Positions 53,216 through 62,627 of a DNA stretch of 64,000 nucleotides are shown here, one piece after another. The stretch is from Iocasia fonsfrigidae (GTDB lineage: Bacteria; Bacillota; Halanaerobiia; Halanaerobiales; DTU029): positions 972,137 to 1,036,136 of the forward strand of contig NZ_CP046640.1 in NCBI RefSeq assembly GCF_017751145.1, written 5' to 3'. Numbering within the stretch: the first letter of the stretch is position 1; each line of letters opens with the position of its first letter. The position numbers and the translations under genes were made by a program. Below the pieces are notes generated by a model. It searched no databases. It had not been told where the DNA came from and worked only from the letters and a program-made list of their open reading frames with translations.

Positions 53216-54898
53216 ATGAGGGAGTCAATATTTATTAAATTATTTATTGCTTTTATGTTAATTGCAGTCTTAATTGCAGTTCAGGGCTTTCTCTCTAATT
53301 ATTTTTTTCGTCAAAATGATGCCCTTGAGAAAGAACTAACTGTAGCCCATAACAGACAGATAGATTTTGCAGAAATGGAAATTGATCATTTTATCTGGAT
53401 GTCTAAGCTTTATGATATGTTTGCTGGTGGTTCTATTCCAGGAAGAGTTAATACTTTTGAGGAGTGTAATCTGGGTCAGTGGTACTATTCATCTCAGCCA
53501 ACAGAGTATAATAGAGAAGAATTTGAGGCTTTAGAGAAACCACATCAAAGATTACATAAAAGCTCCAGAGAAGTAGTTGATCTATTTAAATCAGGTAATA
53601 GAGAAGAGGCTATAAAACTATTCCGCAAGCAAACAGTACTGGCAGTAAATGAGGTGCAGAAACACCTTAATTCACTCAATGAGCTAGAAGGGCAGCGTGT
53701 TTTAAGGCTTGAAGAGGAGATGGAGGTTCTTGATGAGAGAATAAATAGAATCCTTCTTTTTTCAACAATTATTATGTTTGTTTTATCTCTAATAATGTCT
53801 CTTATATTAAGTAAGACAGTTTCTAAACCTATTATTGATATAATTACAATAGCCCAGAAGGTAGAATCTGGCGATCTGACCAAACGTGTTGATATTAACC
53901 GTAAGGATGAAATAGGTACACTGGCTCAGGCTTTTAATAATATGGTGGATCGCTTAAGAGAGATGGTTATAAATATTGAGGTGGAGACAGAAAAACTGCT
54001 GGCTGCCAGTTCATATCTAAGGAGCTCTTCCAGTGAGACAGGTCATACGGCTGAAGAAATAGCCAGTAGTATAATGCAGGTTGCTGAAGGGAATGATGAT
54101 ACTTCTGCCCAGATAGATACCCTTGAAAATATATCACAGCAATTAGAAAAAGGTAGTAAGGAGTTAAATAAAAATGTTGAATCTTCATTTGAGGTAGCCA
54201 GAGGTTCTGAGACTGCAGCTAAAAAAGGTAAGGAATCGACAGAAAAAGCTGTTCAACAGTTAGCCAGGGTAAGGGAGACAGTCAATACTGCTGGTAGGGT
54301 GATTAAGAAACTTGCTAAACACTCACAGGAGATAGGTACTATGGTAGAACTTATAGAAGGTATATCATCCCAAACTAATCTTCTAGCTTTAAATGCAGCA
54401 ATTGAAGCAGCCAGGGCCGGTGAGGACGGCAGGGGATTTGCGGTAGTGGCTGAGGAAGTAAGGGAGCTGGCCGAGGAATCTGCTGATGCTGCTGGTCAGA
54501 TCAGGGGTTTAATTGGGGATATTCAAGAAGAGACAAGATTGACAATTAAATCTATGGAGGCTAATGACCATGAAGTAGAAAAGCAGGTAGAAATAATTGA
54601 TGATGTAGGGAATTCTCTAGATAATATTGTCTCATATGTTCAGCGGACAAGAGAAGAAGTTGAAGAGATACAGGAATTTGCTTCTAGTCTTTACCATGAT
54701 AATATTAGAATAGGGGAAATAATTGATTCTATAGCTGCTGCAGCTGAAGAAAATGCTGCAAGTTCACAGGAAGTATCTGCTTATGCTCAAGAACAAAGTG
54801 ATGTTATGGAAGAGGTAGCTGCCTCAGCAGATAAGCTTGATAATATGGTAAATGAACTAGAAGGTCTAATTAAAGAATTTAAAACCAGGGAGGAATAA
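53216..54898 (+). CDS. Methyl-accepting chemotaxis protein with extracytoplasmic CZB-type sensor
   Basis: The 560-aa protein starts at ATG 53216 after GAAAGGTGG. TM1 spans residues 7-29 and TM2 about 180-199. The loop between them holds a chemoreceptor zinc-binding (CZB) pattern: His58 in IDHFIWM, Cys84 in [11 protein letters not shown], and His110 and His114 in [10 protein letters not shown], i.e. a 3His/1Cys zinc site. HAMP follows ([20 protein letters not shown]), then a long coiled-coil signalling domain with the conserved hairpin [20 protein letters not shown] and [13 protein letters not shown]. It passes zinc- or oxidant-related signals to CheA. CZB domains are mostly cytoplasmic, so this external position is less common. 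No che genes adjoin. Confidence 0.92.
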   Translation: MRESIFIKLFIAFMLIAVLIAVQGFLSNYFFRQNDALEKELTVAHNRQIDFAEMEIDHFIWMSKLYDMFAGGSIPGRVNTFEECNLGQWYYSSQPTEYNREEFEALEKPHQRLHKSSREVVDLFKSGNREEAIKLFRKQTVLAVNEVQKHLNSLNELEGQRVLRLEEEMEVLDERINRILLFSTIIMFVLSLIMSLILSKTVSKPIIDIITIAQKVESGDLTKRVDINRKDEIGTLAQAFNNMVDRLREMVINIEVETEKLLAASSYLRSSSSETGHTAEEIASSIMQVAEGNDDTSAQIDTLENISQQLEKGSKELNKNVESSFEVARGSETAAKKGKESTEKAVQQLARVRETVNTAGRVIKKLAKHSQEIGTMVELIEGISSQTNLLALNAAIEAARAGEDGRGFAVVAEEVRELAEESADAAGQIRGLIGDIQEETRLTIKSMEANDHEVEKQVEIIDDVGNSLDNIVSYVQRTREEVEEIQEFASSLYHDNIRIGEIIDSIAAAAEENAASSQEVSAYAQEQSDVMEEVAASADKLDNMVNELEGLIKEFKTREE

Positions 54899-54940
54899 AT
54901 CCTGAGTGTTTTTTTAATACCGATAATTTATTTTTAGAAT

Positions 54941-54973
54941 TGGCTGCCATTTAATTGTGCAGCTGATTTTTGT
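54941..54973 (+). terminator. Hairpin with T-run behind the chemoreceptor region
   Basis: GCTGC (54943-54947) and GCAGC (54959-54963) with a short loop, followed by TGATTTTTGTT. It is weak, but the intron remnant begins right after it. Confidence 0.55.
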
Positions 54974-54974
54974 T

Positions 54975-55336
54975 GTGCGCCCAGCATGGCCGCGTTCTAG
55001 TCGGTGAAAGTCCGATACGGAGGTTGATAGTGCCAACCGTTAGCTTAAGCCCCAAACTATCCGAAACAGACAGTGTAAATGTAGCAGATATATGGAGTGA
55101 AAGAAAGCGTTCTTACCTGGGGAGGTCTGCTAGAAACATTGTGGAAATGAATTTTGAAACAATAACCTGTATAGAGATGTACAGCTAAACTACTAGAAGT
55201 CAGCAGAGGTCATATTAGCGTTTTATGGAAATATATGCACAAGTAATTAATTCTTAATGAACCACCAAGTACCGAACTGTACGCTTGGTGGTGTGAGAGG
55301 ACGGAAAATAGACTAATTATTTTCCTCCTGCTCGAT
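54975..55336 (+). mobile_element. ORF-less group II intron remnant (~362 nt)
   Basis: The 5' boundary GTGCGCCCAGCATGGC is the standard group II start. Domain I pieces follow (AGTCGGTGAAAGTCCGA, then CCAACCGTTAGCTTAAG). The 3' part from about 55231 duplicates the domain V-VI end at 52650-52748, with the last base at 55336. There is no RT gene: domain IV is collapsed to a short join near 55190-55230. It could be mobilised or spliced only with help in trans. Confidence 0.88.
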
Positions 55337-55349
55337 TTAAGGAAATAAA

Positions 55350-55437
55350 TAAGTAGTTATCTTTGTGTAATAAATATTTTTGAGTAAAATTATACTTGTT
55401 GATTAAGTCCAGGGGCGAAGCTGTTTTGTTTTGAAAC
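55350..55437. repeat. Dispersed palindromic repeat, family I, copy I (3' part only)
   Basis: AGTAGTTATCTTTGTGTAAT, then TTGATTAAGTCC...GGCGAAGC-TGTTTTGTT matches the 3' half of copies C-F. The palindrome itself is missing, presumably lost at the intron junction. Confidence 0.65.
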
Positions 55438-55535
55438 ATTAATTATAGGTCTATCATAGTACTGATTGAAAAAAGGAATTTTCAATTTTATAGTTAAATT
55501 ATTATAATAAGCTTAATTTCTTTTAAAATCTTTAT

Positions 55536-55564
55536 TTGAAAAAAGCGGTAAAAGGGATTATAAT
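55536..55564 (+). promoter_or_regulatory. Promoter of ilvD
   Basis: TTGAAA (55536-55541), 17 nt, and a perfect TATAAT (55559-55564). The leader is ~105 nt to the TTG start. I see no T-box or leader peptide in it. Confidence 0.8.
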
Positions 55565-55676
55565 AGTATGTAAAAAAGGATAAAGCTTATTTTGAAATGC
55601 AAATGTATTCAGGTATTTTTAAGTAATAAATAGTATGGAATTAAATTTAAGGAGATTTATTCAGGAGGGGATAAAT

Positions 55677-57338
55677 TTGTTAAGTGAAAATGCTAAATCA
55701 GGTATGGAAAGGGCACCACATCGTTCACTACTACGTGCCAACGGCTTATCAGACAGGGAGATTAATAAACCCTGGGTTGGTGTTGTGAATTCCTTTAATG
55801 AGATTATTCCAGGACATAATCACTTGCGTAAGATTACTGATGCTGTTAAACAGGGGGTAATTGAGGGAGGAGGAACACCTTTTGAGTTCCCTACAATTGG
55901 TGTCTGTGATGGGATTGCCATGAATCATCAGGGGATGAAGTATTCCCTTCCTAGTCGTGAGTTGATTGCCGATTCAATTGAAATTATGGCTAAGGGACAT
56001 CAGTTTGATGCCCTGGTTATGGTACCTAATTGTGACAAGATTGTACCAGGTATGTTAATGGCAGCTGGTCGTTTAAATATTCCTACAGTTATTGTCAGTG
56101 GTGGTCCTATGATGGCTGGTCACTGGAAGGGTAAGAGAGTTGATTTAAAGACTGTTTTTGAGGGTGTTGGTGCTGTTGCAGCAGGTAAAATGGAAGAAGA
56201 AGAGTTAAGGGATTTAGAGTTATATGCCTGTCCAGGCTCTGGAAGCTGTTCTGGTATGTTTACAGCTAATACCATGAACTGTATTACTGAGGCCTTAGGT
56301 ATGGGTCTGCCTGGTAATGGTACGATTCCGGCAGTTATGGGTTCCAGGATTGCCCTGGCCCGCAAGGCAGGCTTACAGGTAATGGAGCTTCTCGAAAAGG
56401 ATATCCGTCCGCGAGATATTATTGTGCGTGAGAGTGTTGAAAATGCAATTGCAGTAGATATGGCCCTGGGTGGGTCAACCAATACGGTACTCCATATCCC
56501 AGCAGTAGCCCATGCAGCTGGTGTGGAGATAGACCTGAACCTTTTTGATAGAATAAGCCGCCAGATACCACACCTATGTAGTATGAGTCCTGGTGGGGAA
56601 CACTTTATTGAAGACCTTTACTATGCTGGTGGTATACAGGCAGTTATGAAAGTTCTTGCTGAGGCAGATAAACTGAACCTGGATCTTATAACAGTAACAG
56701 GTACTGACTTGAGGGCAAACCTGGCAGAAGCAGAGGTAAAGGATGAAGAGGTAATTAGACCCTATAATAATCCCTATCACCAGGAAGGAGGACTGGCTAT
56801 CCTGAAGGGTAATCTTGCTCCCAGGGGTAGTGTAGTAAAACAATCTGCTGTAGCAGATGAGATGATGCAGCATACTGGACCGGCCAGAGTTTTTGACTCT
56901 GAAGAAGAAGCCAATGAGCTTATTATGGCAGGCAAGATAGTAGAGGGTGATGTTGTAGTTATTCGTTATGAGGGTCCCCAGGGCGGTCCCGGGATGAGAG
57001 AGATGTTAAGTCCAACCTCAGCTCTGGCCGGAATGGGCTTAGATAAGAGTGTTGCTTTGCTAACTGATGGACGTTTTTCTGGTGCTTCAAGGGGTTCATC
57101 TATTGGTCATATTTCACCTGAAGCTGCCAGTAAAGGCCCGATTGCGGCTGTAAAAGAAGGCGACATTATTGAAATTGATATCCCTGCCCGTTCATTAAAC
57201 CTTAAAATATCTGATGAAGAACTAAAAGAGAGAATAGCTAATCTGAAGGAAGTTAAATCCAAGGTGGAAGATGGATATTTGGTTAGATACAGTGAATCTG
57301 TTGATTCAGCTGATACAGGTGCTGTTTTTAAAAGGTAG
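55677..57338 (+). CDS. ilvD: Dihydroxy-acid dehydratase
   Basis: TTG 55677 (553 aa) follows AGGAGGGG at 6 nt and gives the family's usual N-terminus ([20 protein letters not shown]). The ATG at 55635 has no ribosome site and adds 14 atypical residues. Family motifs: [20 protein letters not shown] with an iron-sulfur Cys, [34 protein letters not shown], and [18 protein letters not shown] near the C-terminus. It dehydrates 2,3-dihydroxy-3-methylbutanoate (and -pentanoate) for Val, Leu and Ile synthesis, using an Fe-S cluster. It is isolated from other ilv genes. A related sugar-acid dehydratase role cannot be excluded, but length and N-terminus fit IlvD. Confidence 0.9.
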   Translation: MLSENAKSGMERAPHRSLLRANGLSDREINKPWVGVVNSFNEIIPGHNHLRKITDAVKQGVIEGGGTPFEFPTIGVCDGIAMNHQGMKYSLPSRELIADSIEIMAKGHQFDALVMVPNCDKIVPGMLMAAGRLNIPTVIVSGGPMMAGHWKGKRVDLKTVFEGVGAVAAGKMEEEELRDLELYACPGSGSCSGMFTANTMNCITEALGMGLPGNGTIPAVMGSRIALARKAGLQVMELLEKDIRPRDIIVRESVENAIAVDMALGGSTNTVLHIPAVAHAAGVEIDLNLFDRISRQIPHLCSMSPGGEHFIEDLYYAGGIQAVMKVLAEADKLNLDLITVTGTDLRANLAEAEVKDEEVIRPYNNPYHQEGGLAILKGNLAPRGSVVKQSAVADEMMQHTGPARVFDSEEEANELIMAGKIVEGDVVVIRYEGPQGGPGMREMLSPTSALAGMGLDKSVALLTDGRFSGASRGSSIGHISPEAASKGPIAAVKEGDIIEIDIPARSLNLKISDEELKERIANLKEVKSKVEDGYLVRYSESVDSADTGAVFKR

Positions 57339-57498
57339 GTATCAACAACTGACAGTTATTGCAAAAAATGGTATGCAGGTTTTTTACCCAGATCTTACTC
57401 CCTTCCAGGAGGCAGTTGAATCTGTTTACCAGGATAAGGAGTCTGAATTTGGAGAAATAATTGAAGAAATAAGGGAAGAAGAGTTAGCCAATAAATAG
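57339..57498 (+). pseudogene. C-terminal relic of a TRAP-transporter solute receptor (DctP type)
   Basis: Directly at the ilvD stop, in another frame, the codons read [20 protein letters not shown] and continue TPFQEAVESVYQDKESEFGE to a stop at 57498. This is the typical end of DctP-family proteins (hydrophobic residue, then Asn/Lys-Gly-Met-x-V-x-x-P-D-L-x-x-F-x-x-A-V-x-x-V-Y). No start or upstream part exists. A deletion apparently fused the remains of a TRAP operon to the 3' end of ilvD. Confidence 0.7.
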
Positions 57499-57509
57499 TG
57501 ATAAACGGA

Positions 57510-57543
57510 ATTAGGGCCCACTTAAATAGCTGGGCTCTAATTA
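57510..57543 (+). terminator. Hairpin after ilvD and the TRAP relic
   Basis: AATTAGGGCCCA and TGGGCTCTAATT form a 12-bp stem (one G-T or mismatch pair) without a clear U-run. Probably the original terminator of the lost TRAP gene. Confidence 0.65.
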
Positions 57544-57608
57544 ATATGAAAGGGGACGGTTCGTCTGTCATATAATGAAAATGATTTTTAATTTATTAGA
57601 TTTAATAG

Positions 57609-57637
57609 TTGATTTAATTATGAACATGTAATATAAT
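57609..57637 (+). promoter_or_regulatory. Promoter of the ZIP transporter gene
   Basis: TTGATT (57609-57614), 17 nt, and a perfect TATAAT (57632-57637). The start at ~57645 leaves a leader of only ~10 nt before the first ATG. Confidence 0.7.
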
Positions 57638-57653
57638 ATAGATATTAGTAATA

Positions 57654-58496
57654 ATGATTACTATTACAATGAAGGATGTGGTAGAAATCAGCAATTTATT
57701 TATGGCGTTTTTATTAACATTATTTGCTGGTTTAGCAACCGGAATAGGTAGTTTTTTGGCTTTTTTTACCAAAAAAAGCAATGCTTCTTTCTTATCAATC
57801 TCTTTAGGCTTTTCAGCAGGGGTAATGATCTATGTCTCTTTTGTTGAGATATTAGTTAAATCCCAGGAGGCATTAGTTAACTATTATGGTAGTAGTGCTG
57901 GTGAATGGGTGACTGTTTTATCATTTTTTCTAGGAATACTAATTATAGGTTTAATAGATAAATTAGTACCTGAGTTAGAAAATCCCCATGAGCCTGTATC
58001 TGATAAAAACCTGACCATTATAAAAGAGGACAGCCTGAATGATAAAATTGAGTTACAGAGAATGGGGATGTTTTCGGCACTGGCTATTGCTATTCATAAT
58101 TTTCCCGAGGGTTTAGCTACCTTTGCTTCGGCTTTATCAGACCCAGCCCTGGGACTGTCAATTGCCATAGCTATTGCTATCCATAATATACCAGAAGGTA
58201 TCTCAGTTTCTGTCCCACTCTATTATGCTACAGGGAATAAGAAAAAGGCCTTTGTTTATTCATTTTTATCTGGTCTTGCAGAACCGGCCGGGGCTGTTAT
58301 TGGTTATTTTATTTTTAGTTTTTTCTTTAATGATTTAGTATTTGGTGTTTTATTTGGAGTAGTTGCTGGTATTATGGTCTATATATCTATTGATGAATTA
58401 TTACCTACTTCCAGGAAATATGGTAAAGAACATCAGGAAATTTATGGTTTTATTGCTGGTATGGCCGTTATGGCTTTAAGTCTTTTATTATTTTAA
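57654..58496 (+). CDS. zupT: ZIP-family metal transporter (ZupT-like)
   Basis: Start ATG 57654 (280 aa) or ATG 57669 (275 aa); neither has a ribosome site, and the short leader suggests leaderless-type initiation. Eight hydrophobic helices are visible. Key helix motifs: [19 protein letters not shown] and [20 protein letters not shown], the paired His-Asn-x-x-Pro-Glu-Gly metal sites of helices IV and V in ZIP proteins, plus [15 protein letters not shown] in helix II. It imports zinc and related divalent metals across the cytoplasmic membrane. A His/acid-poor loop between helices III and IV (residues ~115-140) is the usual variable region. Confidence 0.93.
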   Translation: MITITMKDVVEISNLFMAFLLTLFAGLATGIGSFLAFFTKKSNASFLSISLGFSAGVMIYVSFVEILVKSQEALVNYYGSSAGEWVTVLSFFLGILIIGLIDKLVPELENPHEPVSDKNLTIIKEDSLNDKIELQRMGMFSALAIAIHNFPEGLATFASALSDPALGLSIAIAIAIHNIPEGISVSVPLYYATGNKKKAFVYSFLSGLAEPAGAVIGYFIFSFFFNDLVFGVLFGVVAGIMVYISIDELLPTSRKYGKEHQEIYGFIAGMAVMALSLLLF

Positions 58497-58563
58497 ATTA
58501 ATTCTTTATCTGACTGTCATTTTACTTTATAATATAAATATACAAGCAAATTGGAGGGATATT

Positions 58564-59139
58564 ATGACAGAGCTAAAAGGTAGTAAAACAGAAGCTAACT
58601 TATTGAAGTCATTTGCCGGGGAGTCACAGGCCAGAAGCAGGTATAAATTCTTTGCTTCTAAAGCCAGTAAAGAGGGTTATAAACAGATAGAGGCTATTTT
58701 CCTGGAGACAGCCCGGAATGAAAAGGAACATGCTGAGCGTTTCTTTAAATTTTTAGAAGGTGGTATGGTGGAAATAACTGCTGAGTATCCAGCAGGGGTT
58801 ATTGGTAGAACTGAGGAGAATCTTGAGGCTGCAGCAGCAGGTGAAAATGAGGAGTATACTGAGTTATATCCTGAGTTTGCCCAGGTTGCTGAGGAAGAAG
58901 GGTTTTCGGAGATAGCTGCTGCTTTTAGAAAAATAGCAGAGGTAGAGGCCGAACATGAAAAACGCTATTTAAAGTTATTAAGTAATTTAAGAGAAGGCCG
59001 GGTATTTAAGAGGGAAGAAGTGGTCCGTTGGAAATGTGGCAATTGCGGTTATGTCCATGAAGGCAAAGAGGCTCCTCAAAAGTGTCCAGCCTGTCTTCAT
59101 GACCAGAAATACTTTGAGTTAAAGGAAAATAATTATTAA
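58564..59139 (+). CDS. rbr: Rubrerythrin
   Basis: The 191-aa protein starts at ATG 58564 after TTGGAGGG. The N-terminal four-helix bundle has the diiron ligands in [15 protein letters not shown], then [38 protein letters not shown]. The C-terminal rubredoxin-like domain binds one iron: [23 protein letters not shown] (two Cys pairs). It reduces hydrogen peroxide at the expense of NAD(P)H through redox partners and protects anaerobes from oxygen. Monocistronic: its own TATAAT is at 58528-58533 and a terminator follows. Confidence 0.96.
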   Translation: MTELKGSKTEANLLKSFAGESQARSRYKFFASKASKEGYKQIEAIFLETARNEKEHAERFFKFLEGGMVEITAEYPAGVIGRTEENLEAAAAGENEEYTELYPEFAQVAEEEGFSEIAAAFRKIAEVEAEHEKRYLKLLSNLREGRVFKREEVVRWKCGNCGYVHEGKEAPQKCPACLHDQKYFELKENNY

Positions 59140-59143
59140 AAAC

Positions 59144-59177
59144 AAAAGGCAGGCATGTTTAAAGCGCCTGCCTTTTA
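59144..59177 (+). terminator. Terminator after rubrerythrin
   Basis: AAAAGGCAGGC and GCCTGCCTTTT form a perfect 11-bp stem, followed by a short AT-rich flank. Confidence 0.88.
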
Positions 59178-59286
59178 GATATATAATGATAATATATATA
59201 TAGCGTGAATGAGTGTATTAGGATTTAGTAGTAATAATGTAATAAGATTTTTGTTTAATTTATTAAAAATAAAAAATTAACTAATA

Positions 59287-59304
59287 TCGTTAAATAATTA
59301 ACAA
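59287..59304. promoter_or_regulatory. Rex-like operator 1 upstream of the bcd operon
   Basis: TCGTTAAATAATTAACAA matches the clostridial Rex motif TTGTTAANNNNTTAACAA at all fixed positions but one. A TATAAT lies just downstream (59326-59331). Rex senses NADH/NAD+ and is known to control butyryl-CoA genes in clostridia. Confidence 0.65.
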
Positions 59305-59393
59305 AAAATTTATTGGGTTTTACTATATAATAAACATATAAGAATATTATTTTAATCTAGTTAACAGTTACAGGACAAAATTTTTTACAGATT

Positions 59394-59411
59394 AAGTGAA
59401 AAAATTCACCA
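59394..59411. promoter_or_regulatory. Rex-like operator 2, near the bcd start
   Basis: AAGTGAAAAAATTCACCA contains the palindrome GTGAA-N4-TTCAC, the core of the general Rex consensus TTGTGAANNNNTTCACAA, with three mismatches at the edges. It lies ~29 bp before the bcd start codon. Confidence 0.55.
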
Positions 59412-59439
59412 AAAAAGATAAAGTAAGGAGTGAATAAAG

Positions 59440-60579
59440 ATGGATTTTAATTTGACAGAAGAACAAGAAATGATCAGGAAAGTTGTACGGGATTTTGCCC
59501 AAAAGGAGGTTGAGCCCATTGCAGCGGAGATAGATGAAACAAAGGAATTTCCGCGGGAAAATGTTAACAAGATGGGCAGGGCTGATATGTTAGGGGTTCC
59601 TTTTCCCCAGGAATACGGTGGGGCCGGGGCTGATACCTTAAGCTATGTACTTACAGTGGAGGAATTATCTTACGCCTGTGCTACCCATGGAGTCATCTGT
59701 TCTGCCCATACTTCATTAGGTAGTCATCCTATCTTTAAATATGGGACTAAAGAGCAGAAGGAAAAATATCTGATACCTCTGGCTAAAGGGGAAAAACTGG
59801 GGGCTTTTGCTCTGACTGAACCCAATGCAGGGACAGATGCCAGTGGACTGAAAACTACTGCTAAACTGGATGGGGATAGTTATATTTTAAATGGGAATAA
59901 GATATTTATTACTAATGCAGGCCAGGCCGATATTTTTGTCATTATGGCTATGACTGATCAAAGTAAGGGTAGCAGGGGGATCAGTGCTTTTATTGTAGAG
60001 AGGACTACCCCTGGTTTTAGTGTAGGGAAAAAGGAGAATAAAATGGGGATTAATGCCTCAGATACCAGGGAATTAATCTTTAAGGACTGTCGAATACCTA
60101 AAGAGAATTTACTGGGAAAAGAGGGGCAGGGCTTTAAGATTGCCATGGCTACTCTTGATGGAGGTAGGATTGGTATTGCCGCCCAGGCTTTGGGGATTGC
60201 CAGCCGGGCTTTGGATGAATCTACTACTTATTTAAAAGAAAGAGAACAATTTGGGCGTCCTCTAGCTAAATTTCAGGGTCTGCAGTGGATGGTAGCTGAA
60301 ATGGCTACTAAGGTAGAGGCAGCCCGAAATTTAGTCTATAAGGCTGCTGTGACCAAGGATTCAGGCAAGAGATTTTCTGTAGAGGCTGCTATGGCTAAAT
60401 ACTTTGCCTCAGAAGCAGCTATGGAAGTAACAACTAAGGCAGTACAACTCCATGGAGGATATGGTTATATGAAGGATTATCCTGTAGAGAGATTAATGCG
60501 TGATGCTAAAATTACAGAAATATATGAAGGTACAACTGAAGTACAGAAGATGGTTATTGCTGGTTCATTATTAAGATAG
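59440..60579 (+). CDS. bcd: Acyl-CoA (butyryl-CoA type) dehydrogenase
   Basis: The 379-aa protein starts at ATG 59440 after AAGGAGTG. Standard acyl-CoA dehydrogenase: [20 protein letters not shown] (FAD/substrate region), [44 protein letters not shown], and the catalytic base Glu in [12 protein letters not shown]. It interconverts butyryl-CoA and crotonyl-CoA. Being followed by etfB, etfA, hbd and crt, it fits the clostridial Bcd-Etf complex, where crotonyl-CoA reduction is coupled to ferredoxin reduction. Beta-oxidation in the reverse direction is also possible. Rex-like sites in front point to redox control. Confidence 0.93.
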   Translation: MDFNLTEEQEMIRKVVRDFAQKEVEPIAAEIDETKEFPRENVNKMGRADMLGVPFPQEYGGAGADTLSYVLTVEELSYACATHGVICSAHTSLGSHPIFKYGTKEQKEKYLIPLAKGEKLGAFALTEPNAGTDASGLKTTAKLDGDSYILNGNKIFITNAGQADIFVIMAMTDQSKGSRGISAFIVERTTPGFSVGKKENKMGINASDTRELIFKDCRIPKENLLGKEGQGFKIAMATLDGGRIGIAAQALGIASRALDESTTYLKEREQFGRPLAKFQGLQWMVAEMATKVEAARNLVYKAAVTKDSGKRFSVEAAMAKYFASEAAMEVTTKAVQLHGGYGYMKDYPVERLMRDAKITEIYEGTTEVQKMVIAGSLLR

Positions 60580-60673
60580 GTTTAATAAAATAATGTTAAT
60601 TTATTTTTAACGAAGATAAATGGTCTATTAATAAATTAGATAGGATTTATTTTTTAGGAGGGGTTTAAACATT

Positions 60674-61459
60674 ATGAATATTATTGTCTGTATTAAACAG
60701 GTACCAGATACAAATGAAGTACGCATTGATCAAGAAAAAGGTACTTTAATTAGAAAAGGTGTACCAAGTATTATTAATCCAGAAGACAGAAATGGTTTAG
60801 AAGAGGCTATTAGAATTAAAGAAAAGAATGGTGCTAAAATAACAGTTATTTCTATGGGACCCTCCCAGGCAAAAGTTGCTTTGCGGGAGGCATTAGCAAT
60901 GGGAGCTGATGAGGCTATTTTGATTAGTGACCGTGCTTTTGCTGGTTCTGATACACTAGCTACTGCTTATACTCTAAGTCAGGTAATTAAAGAAATTGGT
61001 TCTTATGACCTTGTTTTCTGCGGGCGTCAGGCAATAGATGGTGATACAGCACAGGTAGGTCCCCAGATTGCGGAAAACCTAGGGATTGCCCAATTGACTT
61101 ATGTTAGTGAACTGGAACTTAGTGGAGAAAAAGTAACAGCTAAACGTTTATTAGAAGATGGGTATAGTAAAATAGAAAGCAAATTACCCCTTCTGGTGAC
61201 AGTTGTTGCTGATATTAATCAGCCAAGATATCCCTCAATTCGGGGAATAGTAGATGCTCATCGAAAATTAACAGTAACTGAGTGGTCTGTTTCAGATTTT
61301 ACAGTAGATGATGAAAGACTGGGTTTACATGGATCACCCACCAAGGTTTTTAAGACTTTTGTGCCTACTCATGAAAAACAAGGTGAGATACTGGAGGGTT
61401 CACCATCAGAAATAGTAGCTAAATTAAGTGAAAAATTGAAGTTAGAGCATATAATTTAA
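60674..61459 (+). CDS. etfB: Electron transfer flavoprotein, beta subunit
   Basis: The 261-aa protein starts at ATG 60674 after TAGGAGGGG. EtfB features: NIIVCIKQVPDTNEVRID at the N-terminus, the nucleotide-binding middle DLVFCGRQAIDGDTAQVGPQ, and the signature VADINQPRYPSIRGIVDAHR. It forms the Etf heterodimer with EtfA, taking electrons to or from Bcd. In bifurcating Etfs the beta subunit holds the FAD that splits NADH electrons. Clustering with bcd supports that type but does not prove it. Confidence 0.95.
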   Translation: MNIIVCIKQVPDTNEVRIDQEKGTLIRKGVPSIINPEDRNGLEEAIRIKEKNGAKITVISMGPSQAKVALREALAMGADEAILISDRAFAGSDTLATAYTLSQVIKEIGSYDLVFCGRQAIDGDTAQVGPQIAENLGIAQLTYVSELELSGEKVTAKRLLEDGYSKIESKLPLLVTVVADINQPRYPSIRGIVDAHRKLTVTEWSVSDFTVDDERLGLHGSPTKVFKTFVPTHEKQGEILEGSPSEIVAKLSEKLKLEHII

Positions 61460-61488
61460 TTATATATAGAGGAGGTTGACTCAGTAAA

Positions 61489-62589
61489 ATGTCAAATAAT
61501 GTTAAAAAAAGTAAAGAGGATGTGTCTTTATATAAGGGTGTTTGGGTTTTGGCCGAACAACGAGATAGTCAACTTTTAAGTGTTTCTCAAGAGTTGGTTA
61601 GTGAGGGTAGAAAATTGGCAGATGATCTTGCAGTTGAATTAACAGCAGTATTATTGGGCTTTGACCTAAAGGAGATAGGCAAAGAATTAGTAGCCTATGG
61701 GGCAGATAGGATTATTATGGTTGAAAATCAGGAATTAAAACACTATCGAACTGGTCCGTATGCCCGGGTGGTAGCTGATTTAATTAAGCAATATAAACCA
61801 GAAATAGTTTTAATTGGGGCAACTCATAATGGGAGGGATCTGGCTCCCCGTCTATCAGCTAGATTGCAGACTGGTTTAACAGCAGATTGTACTAAATTAG
61901 AAATTGACCCGCAAAAGAAAATTTTATTACAGACTCGTCCTGCCTTTGGTGGGAATCTAATGGCAACTATTATTTGCCCAGAGCACAGACCGCAGATGGC
62001 CACAGTGCGTCCTGGGGTTATGGTTAAGGAAGAACCAGATTACAAGCGCCAGGGGAATATAATAGAGGTTTCTGCTGATTTATCTAAAAAAGATATTATG
62101 TCTGTTAATAAAAAAGAAGCCCAGATTATTAAGATGGATTCTCAGTTGTCTAGAGAAGATTTATTTACTAAAATTACTGATATTGTTAAGGCAGCCAGTA
62201 AAGCAGTCAATCTAGAAGAGGCTGAGATAATTGTTGCTGGTGGACGAGGGGTTGGTTCTGCTGATGGGTTTGAGGTAATTAAAGAGTTGGCAACTACTTT
62301 AGGTGGAGAGATTGGTGCATCCCGTGCTGTTGTTGATGAGGGTTGGATTGATAAAGAACATCAGGTAGGTCAGACTGGTAAGACTGTTCATCCCAAACTA
62401 TATCTAGCCTGTGGAATATCTGGGGCTATCCAGCATCGGGCTGGTATGCAGGATTCTGATATTATTATTGCTATTAATACTGATTCAGCTGCCTCGATCT
62501 TTGAAGTCTGTGATTATGGTATTGTTGGGGATTTACATGAGATAGTGCCTCTGTTAAATAAGGCGTTTCAAAAAGTTGAAGTTGCTTAA
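61489..62589 (+). CDS. etfA: Electron transfer flavoprotein, alpha subunit
   Basis: The 366-aa protein starts at ATG 61489 behind GAGGAGG. The N-terminal domain includes VWVLAEQRDSQLLSVSQEL and IVLIGATHNGRDLAPRLSAR. The C-terminal FAD domain has IIVAGGRGVGSADGFEVIKE, GASRAVVDEGWI, QVGQTGKTVHPKLYLACGIS, GAIQHRAGMQ and IIAINTDSAASIF. It has no N-terminal ferredoxin extension, unlike some anaerobe EtfA. Partner of EtfB, 29 bp upstream. Confidence 0.95.
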   Translation: MSNNVKKSKEDVSLYKGVWVLAEQRDSQLLSVSQELVSEGRKLADDLAVELTAVLLGFDLKEIGKELVAYGADRIIMVENQELKHYRTGPYARVVADLIKQYKPEIVLIGATHNGRDLAPRLSARLQTGLTADCTKLEIDPQKKILLQTRPAFGGNLMATIICPEHRPQMATVRPGVMVKEEPDYKRQGNIIEVSADLSKKDIMSVNKKEAQIIKMDSQLSREDLFTKITDIVKAASKAVNLEEAEIIVAGGRGVGSADGFEVIKELATTLGGEIGASRAVVDEGWIDKEHQVGQTGKTVHPKLYLACGISGAIQHRAGMQDSDIIIAINTDSAASIFEVCDYGIVGDLHEIVPLLNKAFQKVEVA

Positions 62590-62627
62590 ATAAATTTATT
62601 AATTAATAAAATTAGGAAGGTGATATT

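Noticed and set aside
55565-55676. T-box or BCAA leader before ilvD
   Set aside because: No T-box motif, specifier stem or Leu/Val/Ile-rich leader peptide could be seen in the ~105-nt leader.
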